A stretch of 17,392 bases of DNA from Bacteroidota bacterium (GTDB taxonomy: Bacteria; Bacteroidota; Bacteroidia; Chitinophagales; Saprospiraceae): contig JAJRUR010000309.1 in assembly GCA_024277695.1 (NCBI GenBank), forward strand, positions 1-17,392. The letters are read 5' to 3'. Below are positions 7,946 through 13,832 of this stretch, piece after piece. Under the pieces are notes generated by a model. It did not search any database, was not told the origin of the DNA, and saw only the letters and a program-made list of their open reading frames with translations. Every line of letters begins with the position of its first letter. The first letter of the stretch is position 1. The position numbers were made by a program, and so were the translations under genes.

Positions 7946-8482
7946 CTAATTAAAGAAGCTAAATATGGCAGACCCATACTTTCTAGATGATACGAATCGG
8001 GGATGCTGTTCGAAATGGTTTCTGAGATCGTGCTCTAAGACAAAGAGTCCCTGCGGAGCGATTAGATTGTGGTCGATTACCAAGTTGGGTATTTGGTCCA
8101 ACCACTTGAGGGGATAAGGTGGTCCTGCAAAGACGAAGTCAAAATTTTCCTTTGTTCTGTGCAAAAATTTGGTGACATCGGATCGAATGATTTTGAGATG
8201 TTCTTCTATACCAAAAATTTTGGCTTGTTGATGAACGAAACGTACACAAGGGAGGTAATTGTCCACATAATGTACATTTGTACAGCCACGAGATATCGCC
8301 TCGAAGCTATGGCTACCTGTGCCGCCGAAGAGGTCTAGCATAGTGATCGTGCTAAAATCTAATCGGTGCATCAGTATATTGTAGAGTCCTTCTCTAGCTC
8401 TATCCGTAGTGGGCCTTGTGGGCCATTTGTCTGCCGGTGGATCGAAGTGTCTTCCACGGAGTGTACCGCTAATGATGCGCAT
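7946..8482 (-). CDS. rsmD: RsmD-family 16S rRNA (guanine-N2) methyltransferase with altered catalytic motif
   Basis: 178 residues, the usual RsmD length. The family methylates N2 of G966 (E. coli numbering) of 16S rRNA using SAM. It shows the RsmD opening MRIISGTLRGR, the TRPTTDRAREGLYNIL block (22-37), the SAM-binding motif I DLFGGTGSHSFEAISRG (50-66), and the motif IV region FVFAGPPYPLKWL. In the family motif IV is (D/N/S)PP(Y/F); here position 120 is Gly (codon GGA, 8125-8123). That may weaken or change catalysis; I cannot tell a true substitution from a sequence error. Its start overlaps the end of the DUF3822 gene by 14 bp in another frame, so the two are translationally linked. Confidence 0.9.
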   Translation of the reverse strand: MRIISGTLRGRHFDPPADKWPTRPTTDRAREGLYNILMHRLDFSTITMLDLFGGTGSHSFEAISRGCTNVHYVDNYLPCVRFVHQQAKIFGIEEHLKIIRSDVTKFLHRTKENFDFVFAGPPYPLKWLDQIPNLVIDHNLIAPQGLFVLEHDLRNHFEQHPRFVSSRKYGSAIFSFFN

Positions 8483-9314
8483 TTTGGAGGGCTAAGAGAT
8501 CGTAGTAATAATGCGCCGGTCTGGTGATGTCCAGTTCTCGATAATTTTGGAGTTTGGCGTGCTGCACGAAATTCATCTTTGGCATATACATAGAGATAAA
8601 ATTAAAATATTGTGCATCATCTGTAATGTGTCCACTCCAAATAACTTCAACATCCTCAGGTTTTAGGCTCGCAGAATTTAGATATAAAACTATAAAATAT
8701 AGGAGATCTTCTTTGGTGCTGAAACTAAAACGGTTAAATAACTGAAGTGCTCCTTTACAGAAAACAGAACAGTAGGCATATCCATTATTTGGGTGTATCA
8801 AGATTGCATTTTGAAGATTGTTGGTATCTACGTAGAGCAGATCTTGTTCCAGCAGTACAGCTCCATAGTGATACACACCGGCATTGGGCCACTTGCTTAG
8901 GAGGCGTTCATAGACGAAAGAGGATAAAGGGTAGAGGAAACTACTATTGAGCTTAGGTATCTGACTGATGTGGATATTTTCGTTTTTTGCGATAAGCGTC
9001 AAATCTTCAAAATACTGTTTTAGATCATTAGTATCTAGCAGCTCGTCCGGTACAAGGGCAAAAATCGGGCTATCGACAGCTATTTTGACTGTGTTGATAC
9101 CTGAAAGGCTCAATTCTCCTGACAAGATGGATTGTTCGGTGGCTTTGAATATTCCAACTTGGTCCAAGTCAAATTCAAAACTTTGCTCAAAAAGTTGTTT
9201 TATTTGGCCATCGGGTGCTGAAAGGGCATAAAAAAAACTGTCCGCTTGGATGATGGCGGACAGGGTAAGCCGTTCATGTGGAAGGCTATCATTTTTTTTA
9301 TCAATTTTTATCAT
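8469..9314 (-). CDS. DUF3822-family protein
   Basis: 281 residues, function unknown. I recognise the family from its Bacteroidota context beside rsmD and from its overall form: an N-terminal block about SFFYALSAPDGQI (from about 27), a middle KLNSSFLYPLSSFVYERLL, a VYHYGAVLLEQDLLYV strand pair, and a terminal LDITRPAHYYYDLLAL. No signal peptide or membrane segment; cytoplasmic. The alternation of short beta hairpins and helices resembles ASKHA/PilM-type folds, which is inference only. Its ATG overlaps the TGA of the upstream gene (ATGA) and its end overlaps rsmD by 14 bp, so three genes form one operon. No nucleotide-binding motif is obvious by eye. Confidence 0.75.
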   Translation of the reverse strand: MIKIDKKNDSLPHERLTLSAIIQADSFFYALSAPDGQIKQLFEQSFEFDLDQVGIFKATEQSILSGELSLSGINTVKIAVDSPIFALVPDELLDTNDLKQYFEDLTLIAKNENIHISQIPKLNSSFLYPLSSFVYERLLSKWPNAGVYHYGAVLLEQDLLYVDTNNLQNAILIHPNNGYAYCSVFCKGALQLFNRFSFSTKEDLLYFIVLYLNSASLKPEDVEVIWSGHITDDAQYFNFISMYMPKMNFVQHAKLQNYRELDITRPAHYYYDLLALQNAHH

Positions 9315-9889
9315 TCCCAGTTTCCGGAAGTGTTTGGTGAGTTCATGTCTCCAAATTTGATAATCGAATTCGGATCGAAGCGATTATCGTATTGGGCGAA
9401 ACGCGGATGTCCCCAAGGTCCCATAAACACTTTGCGTGGTATTCCGACTTCAACTACATTTACGAGGGTACTTTGGTATGTAGTTGTATCTGCATTGATG
9501 TTAAATTTTGCTCCATCCCCGTATGGTACATCGGCGATGGTGCTCAAATCGATACCCCAAGAGCGAATGGAGTCAATTGCCTGGACTGCGGTAGTATCAT
9601 AGATAACACTAGATCCATCCGTAGCATCCGGATCACCTTTTACGTTGATGACATAGAAGGTACCGTTTTGGAGTACTTGGACTAGTGTGTCAAAATTGGG
9701 AGCAAAGGTTCCAGTGACCTGTCGATAGAGATCTTGGGCTTCACGTATTTTTATGAGTTTGTCGATAACTGCAGCTTCCCTCCTGTTTTTTTGCGTTTCG
9801 AATTGGATGGGTTCTTTAATGCTATTGTAGAGCAAATATCCTAGCCCTAGGATCAAAAGTAAGAGTAGTAAATTGACGATGAGCTTCAT
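9311..9889 (-). CDS. Membrane-anchored pseudopilin-like protein of unknown function
   Basis: 192 residues, first gene of the operon with DUF3822 and rsmD. Residues 3-22 form a single N-terminal membrane helix (VNLLLLLLILGLGYLLYNSI), so the rest is probably periplasmic. Residues about 35-65 read as a long amphipathic helix ending REAQDLYRQVTGTFAPNFDTL. This continuation (helix, then Q-x-x-Y, G-x-F, a small loop) resembles the stem of type II secretion pseudopilins or a PilN-like protein, but there is no prepilin peptidase motif (G-F-x-x-x-E) before the helix. The remaining ~120 residues include PYGDGAKFNINADTTTY and GPWGHPRFAQYDNRFD. The start is ATG 9889; an exact -7 element lies about 50 bp upstream. 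Function is unknown. Confidence 0.7.
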   Translation of the reverse strand: MKLIVNLLLLLLILGLGYLLYNSIKEPIQFETQKNRREAAVIDKLIKIREAQDLYRQVTGTFAPNFDTLVQVLQNGTFYVINVKGDPDATDGSSVIYDTTAVQAIDSIRSWGIDLSTIADVPYGDGAKFNINADTTTYQSTLVNVVEVGIPRKVFMGPWGHPRFAQYDNRFDPNSIIKFGDMNSPNTSGNWE

Positions 9890-9937
9890 GCCTTAGTAAT
9901 TTTTGATTTTCTAACAGACAATAATAAAACAATTATG

Positions 9938-9945
9938 CAAATTTA
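9938..9945 (-). promoter_or_regulatory. -7 promoter element for the pseudopilin-like/DUF3822/rsmD operon
   Basis: The minus strand reads TAAATTTG, an exact TAnnTTTG, predicting a start about 45 nt before the first gene. No good -33 TTG was found. It lies in the 106-bp divergent space shared with tsaD. Confidence 0.4.
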
Positions 9946-9995
9946 TAATAATAAACGGTATGAATTATTAATCTTTGTATATATAAAAAACGAAT

Positions 9996-11012
9996 ATGGG
10001 TAAAAAAAGCTCTCCGTCCGTAGTAATTTTAGCGATTGAATCGTCTTGTGATGACACATCCATAGCGGTATTGCGTGATGGTGAAGTGCTCTCAAATATT
10101 GTATCCAGCCAGATAGCACATAAGGATTTAGGCGGAGTGATACCTGAATTAGCTTCTCGCAAGCATCTGGAAAAAATTGATTATGTGATGGATGCTGCAC
10201 TGTCCGAATCAGGCCTAAGTCTTAAGGATCTAACAGCTATCGGTGTCACTGCCGGCCCTGGTTTGTTGGGTAGTTTATTAGTGGGTCTCTCCTATGCAAA
10301 GGGGCTGTCGTTGCAGCTTGATATTCCACTAGTTGAGGTCAACCATATGCATGCTCATATTTTGGCTCATTTTATTGATGATCCGAAACCAAGCTTTCCT
10401 TTTCTATGCTTAACAGTATCCGGAGGACATACGCAGATAGTGAAGATAAGTAGTGTATCCGAAATGGAGATCCTAGGAGAGACGAGAGATGATGCTGCCG
10501 GCGAGGCATTTGACAAGATTGGGAAAATGCTAGGTCTGGACTACCCATCCGGCCCACAGGTGGATAAGCTAGCTCAAGAGGGTCAGGCGATTTATGATTT
10601 TCCGATATCAAATATTCCGGCTTATGATTACAGTTTTAGTGGGTTAAAAACTGCTGTCAAATATTTTTTGAGGGATGAGATAAAAAAAGACAAGAGTTTT
10701 ATTGCAAAACATCTCAAAGACATCTGTGCGAGTGTACAAGCAATTATAGTAAAGACACTTATGCAAAAGCTCATCAGTGCATCAGAAGATAGCGGTATAT
10801 TGGAAGTAGGAATAGCCGGTGGAGTATCAGCGAATTCCGGATTGCGCCAAGCTCTAAAAGTAACTGCAGTGGAACGATCGTGGAATGCCTATATTCCTCA
10901 GATATCTTACACGACAGATAATGCAGCTATGGTAGCTATCTCAGCATATTATAAGTATCTGGGGAGTCAGTATGCAGATTTGAGCTTGACTCCATTTACA
11001 AGAGGGTTTTGA
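9996..11012 (+). CDS. tsaD: tRNA N6-threonylcarbamoyladenosine synthase subunit TsaD
   Basis: 338 residues, the standard TsaD length. TsaD transfers the threonylcarbamoyl group to A37 of ANN-decoding tRNAs (t6A), working with TsaB and TsaE, which are not in this window. Seen in the sequence: the ASKHA opening IESSCDDTSIAVL (15-27); the metal-site histidines H117 and H121 in VNHMHAHILAH; SGGHTQIV (142-149); DDAAGEAFDKIGKMLGL (165-181); SFSGLKTAV (213-221); GGVSANSGLR (275-284); and D308 in TTDNAAM as the third metal ligand. Start ATG 9996; no Shine-Dalgarno. A near-match -7 element (AATCTTTG, 9970-9977) lies just upstream. Divergent from the DUF3822 operon and convergent, 10 bp apart, with the HAD gene. 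Confidence 0.97.
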   Translation: MGKKSSPSVVILAIESSCDDTSIAVLRDGEVLSNIVSSQIAHKDLGGVIPELASRKHLEKIDYVMDAALSESGLSLKDLTAIGVTAGPGLLGSLLVGLSYAKGLSLQLDIPLVEVNHMHAHILAHFIDDPKPSFPFLCLTVSGGHTQIVKISSVSEMEILGETRDDAAGEAFDKIGKMLGLDYPSGPQVDKLAQEGQAIYDFPISNIPAYDYSFSGLKTAVKYFLRDEIKKDKSFIAKHLKDICASVQAIIVKTLMQKLISASEDSGILEVGIAGGVSANSGLRQALKVTAVERSWNAYIPQISYTTDNAAMVAISAYYKYLGSQYADLSLTPFTRGF

Positions 11013-11022
11013 GTATTCAAAG

Positions 11023-11712
11023 CTACTTAGTCAATAAATGAGCCAGGGTCTTGTGAGAGTCCACTTCAAATGTTGGCTGAATGTCGGTCAAATTTTGTTT
11101 TTGTTGTGGATTGAACCAACAAGTATCCATACCAAAATCGTTACCACCTTTGATATCCGAGTGCAGACTATCTCCTATCACGAGAAGATTTTGTTTAGGA
11201 GGAGAATCAATAAGTTGGAGCGTATATTGAAAATAAGCATTGTGCGGCTTAAAGTGTCCGATTTCGTCTGATATAACAATATATTCAAAAAAGGAATGGA
11301 GATCGAACTTATCGATACGTGCACGCTGGACATCCTTGAGTCCATTGGTGATTATAAGCATTTTGTATTTTGATCTGAGCTGCCGGAGCATTTCCAAGGT
11401 AGTATCATATAGCTTAGTATGCTCAATCATCCTGGAGAGATAGTACCGATTGCTGAACACCGGATCTTCATAGATACCTAGAGCATCGAAAAAATCTTTG
11501 AATCGGCTGATACGGAGTTCTTGCGTATTGATTTTTCCATTTTCGAATTTTTTCCAAGCAGCTTGATTGATGGGTTGATAGACATGGTATGGCTGAGGGA
11601 GATGTCCGAGTCCAAGTTTTTCCATGAGATCAGCGAAGGCGAGCTTAGAAGCATGCTCGAAGTCAAAAAGGGTATTATCTGCGTCAAAGAGTAGCCATTT
11701 ATATTTGGTCAT
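11023..11712 (-). CDS. yjjG: YjjG-type HAD-superfamily noncanonical pyrimidine 5'-nucleotidase
   Basis: 229 residues, typical of the YjjG family of soluble HAD phosphatases that hydrolyse (deoxy)nucleoside monophosphates. All four HAD motifs are present: nucleophile D10 and acid/base D12 in LLFDADNTLFDF; T122 in LIITNGL; K155 in GHFKPHN; and acidic D181/D185 in IGDSLHSDIKGG. The cap between residues 15 and 90 is alpha-helical (subclass IA), and FDF after motif I is characteristic of YjjG. The precise substrate is inferred from family. Monocistronic: start ATG 11712, with an exact -7 element ending 4 nt upstream. Its stop lies 10 bp from the tsaD stop, with only a weak 5-bp hairpin (about 11008-11021) between them. 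Confidence 0.88.
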   Translation of the reverse strand: MTKYKWLLFDADNTLFDFEHASKLAFADLMEKLGLGHLPQPYHVYQPINQAAWKKFENGKINTQELRISRFKDFFDALGIYEDPVFSNRYYLSRMIEHTKLYDTTLEMLRQLRSKYKMLIITNGLKDVQRARIDKFDLHSFFEYIVISDEIGHFKPHNAYFQYTLQLIDSPPKQNLLVIGDSLHSDIKGGNDFGMDTCWFNPQQKQNLTDIQPTFEVDSHKTLAHLLTK

Positions 11713-11716
11713 GACG

Positions 11717-11724
11717 CAAAGATA
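11717..11724 (-). promoter_or_regulatory. -7 promoter element for the HAD gene
   Basis: The minus strand reads TATCTTTG, an exact TAnnTTTG, ending 4 nt from the start ATG (11712). The predicted leader is 0-2 nt. No clear -33 TTG. Confidence 0.45.
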
Positions 11725-11829
11725 TGCTGTAAGAGTGTTGAATGGTAGGGGAAATTTTGTATCATTGTAGTAATTTAGGCTAAATTCTAAACTTTAACAT
11801 ATTTCATAATATATAAACACTTGATAATT

Positions 11830-12162
11830 ATGGCATTCTCAAAAGCACATATCTTTACAAAAGGAGATTATCACAATTCTATCTACTGCAAAGCGCTAGG
11901 ACATCCCGCCAGAATTGCTATTCTGAAGTATTTATGGGAGCAAAAAAAATGCATCCCTTCTGATCTTTCTAAGTTCATCCCCCTGTCCGGTGCATCCATT
12001 TCTCACCATTTCAGAATACTCAGAAATGCACACATTCTTGATTTTGAAGAACAGCATCCATATATCATCTATTGGATATCCAATGAGCTTACAAAATTTC
12101 AGCGAGCTACTTTAGAGCGCTTGATCCACGATGCGAGCAGCTCTACACCCATAGAAACATAA
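11830..12162 (+). CDS. ArsR-family winged-helix transcriptional regulator
   Basis: 110 residues from ATG 11830; a TTG nine bases upstream is in frame but I prefer the ATG. The whole protein is one ArsR-type winged helix: CKALGHPARIAILKYL (helix 1-2), a helix-turn-helix over about 42-70 with LSGASISHHFRILRNAHIL as recognition helix, then a short wing (EEQHPYIIYWIS). The ArsR/SmtB alpha3 metal-site motif (ELCVCD) is absent: the matching stretch is PSDLSKF, so metal sensing there is unlikely. It stands 126 bp before the EamA-yigZ pair, which it might control; that is only positional. No exact TAnnTTTG is seen upstream. Confidence 0.85.
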   Translation: MAFSKAHIFTKGDYHNSIYCKALGHPARIAILKYLWEQKKCIPSDLSKFIPLSGASISHHFRILRNAHILDFEEQHPYIIYWISNELTKFQRATLERLIHDASSSTPIET

Positions 12163-12276
12163 GCAGAAAGTTATTATAACCATTACTGTCGGAAGAGCAT
12201 TTGCTGAGCTTAGGTTTAAATCAGCCTCACAAACAAGTTCTTGTATATATCAAAATCTTGTTCTTACAATATTGCT

Positions 12277-12284
12277 TAGATTTG
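12277..12284 (+). promoter_or_regulatory. -7 promoter element for the EamA-yigZ pair
   Basis: TAGATTTG, an exact TAnnTTTG, ends 5 nt before the ATG at 12289. A TTG at 12258-12260 is only 16 bp upstream, shorter than the usual ~19-20 spacing. The predicted leader is about 1 nt. Confidence 0.45.
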
Positions 12285-12288
12285 TGCT

Positions 12289-13164
12289 ATGCTCTACATC
12301 ATCTATAGTATACTCCTCATTACTGTGCTCGCCTTGCAGTTCAAAATACATCCGCGATATGAGGTATCTACATTTCAATCCATTGTGATAAACTATGTCG
12401 TGTGTCTGATACTTGCCTATATTTTGACGGATAACCCACCACAAATCGGTTCGATGGTGAAGACGGAATGGTTTCCGTACACCATACTGCTCGGGTTTCT
12501 TTTTATTGTGGGTTTCAATGTATTGGCGATAACGATAGATGCTATTGGCATGACGATGGCTTCCGTATTCCAAAAAATCTCTATGATCATACCTGTACTT
12601 CTGGCTATCATCATATTTGGTGAGACTACCGGTTGGATAAAGATTACCGGGCTACTGATTGCTTGTATGGCGATCATTATGACCTATGATTTTGGGCAAA
12701 AAGAAAAGACAAAAACAGAGCACCCGAGCGCAAAAGTATTTCTTTGGCCTATGCTCACATTTTTAATCGGTGGACTGATTGATTATGTATTTTTTTATGT
12801 CAAAAAAGTAGATCTGGTAGATGATGATATGCTATTCTGTGGTGTTGCATTCGGGATGGCAGCATTCTTTGGTCTGATAATCTGGGGGTACCTTTTACTC
12901 AAGCAAAAACAAAAACCCAACTTACGGAGTGTTTTGGCCGGAATATTACTCGGCATACCCAATGTCTTCTCTTTATATTATGTGCTTAGGTCTTTGGATG
13001 TAGGTATAGAGGGGTCTATCGTTTTTCCACTCATAAATATAGGTGTCATATTGAGCTCTACCATAGCCGGAGTTGTCCTATTTAGAGAACAGCTTTCCAG
13101 CAATAAAAGGATAGCAATCGGACTTGCTGTACTCTCAATTTTAATCATTTCATATCAGGCGTGA
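12289..13164 (+). CDS. EamA/DMT-superfamily transporter
   Basis: 291 residues, almost all hydrophobic, with about ten predicted membrane helices in two five-helix halves joined by a hydrophilic linker near QKEKTKTEHPSAK (about 137-149). Each half ends in the EamA pattern: SVFQKISMIIPVLLAIIIFG with ETTGW in the first, and GSIVFPLINIGVILSS with VVLFREQLS in the second. Drug/metabolite transporters of this type move small metabolites across the inner membrane; substrate and direction cannot be read from sequence. Its TGA overlaps the GTG start of the yigZ gene, so the two are cotranscribed. Confidence 0.88.
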   Translation: MLYIIYSILLITVLALQFKIHPRYEVSTFQSIVINYVVCLILAYILTDNPPQIGSMVKTEWFPYTILLGFLFIVGFNVLAITIDAIGMTMASVFQKISMIIPVLLAIIIFGETTGWIKITGLLIACMAIIMTYDFGQKEKTKTEHPSAKVFLWPMLTFLIGGLIDYVFFYVKKVDLVDDDMLFCGVAFGMAAFFGLIIWGYLLLKQKQKPNLRSVLAGILLGIPNVFSLYYVLRSLDVGIEGSIVFPLINIGVILSSTIAGVVLFREQLSSNKRIAIGLAVLSILIISYQA

Positions 13165-13832
13165 GTAATATGTACAAGACCATATCTGAGGATAGTGTCG
13201 GCTTGTACAAAGACCGCGGCAGTAAATTTATTGCCTTTGCATTTCATTGCGACTCAGAAGACCAGTTCAGCTTAGAACTACAGCGCATTAAGAAGTCCCA
13301 CCGCAAATCCAGACATTTCTGCTATGCATATAGCATCGATGGTTTGGAGCGTTGTTCTGATGACGGAGAACCTTCAGGGACCGCCGGCAAACCGATATTA
13401 AGGCAAATCCAAAAAAAGGAGCTCAAGCAAATTGCCGTTATAGTCATACGCTATTTTGGCGGCACGCTCTTGGGTACAGGGGGGCTGATCCAGGCGTATA
13501 AAGCTGCTACTGCTGATGCTTTGGCTCATGCCAAAGTGATATCTTATGAACTCAAGCATTATATCAAAATAGAGTTTGAATATCGACATCTAGGTCCATT
13601 GATGTCCGCCATAAAAAAGTATAAACTCACAATCCATACACAGGAGCTCGGCAAAGACCCTTTTATAGTCATCTCCTGCCATCCGGATGCTTGTTCGGAT
13701 ATTATTCAGCATATAAAAGCCTCCATAAGCAAAAAATATCCCTCCGAACTACATGAAGACTTTAAGGTAGAAGGATTAGCGTTCTTGACTTTGGACAGAC
13801 CTATCTCGCCCCGTAACCAATCCGCTTCTTGA
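13161..13832 (+). CDS. yigZ: YigZ/IMPACT-family protein
   Basis: 223 residues from GTG 13161; an ATG at 13170 is an alternative start losing three residues. The GTG gives a GTGA overlap with the EamA stop. The IMPACT (UPF0029) N-terminal domain is clear: DRGSKFIAFAF (18-28), RHFCYAY (51-57), SDDGEPSGTAGKPIL (66-80) and IRYFGGTLLGTGGLIQAY (96-113). A C-terminal DUF1949-like ferredoxin fold follows (about 135-205). Eukaryotic IMPACT modulates GCN2; the bacterial role is not settled. The last 32 bases overlap, tail to tail, the end of the double-AAA+ gene on the other strand. Confidence 0.92.
   Translation: MSNMYKTISEDSVGLYKDRGSKFIAFAFHCDSEDQFSLELQRIKKSHRKSRHFCYAYSIDGLERCSDDGEPSGTAGKPILRQIQKKELKQIAVIVIRYFGGTLLGTGGLIQAYKAATADALAHAKVISYELKHYIKIEFEYRHLGPLMSAIKKYKLTIHTQELGKDPFIVISCHPDACSDIIQHIKASISKKYPSELHEDFKVEGLAFLTLDRPISPRNQSAS

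Noticed and set aside
9824..9889. PilN-like INLLP motif in MKLIVNLLLLLL as proof of PilM binding
   Set aside because: The NLL residues sit inside the membrane helix and could be chance; used only as a hint, not as evidence.
9945..10200. Minus-strand frame over the tsaD 5' end
   Set aside because: Shadow of tsaD, whose plus-strand motifs are unambiguous.
12196..12225. GCTGA...TCAGC stem after the ArsR gene as a terminator
   Set aside because: Five-bp stem with a 13-nt loop and no T tract; too weak to list.
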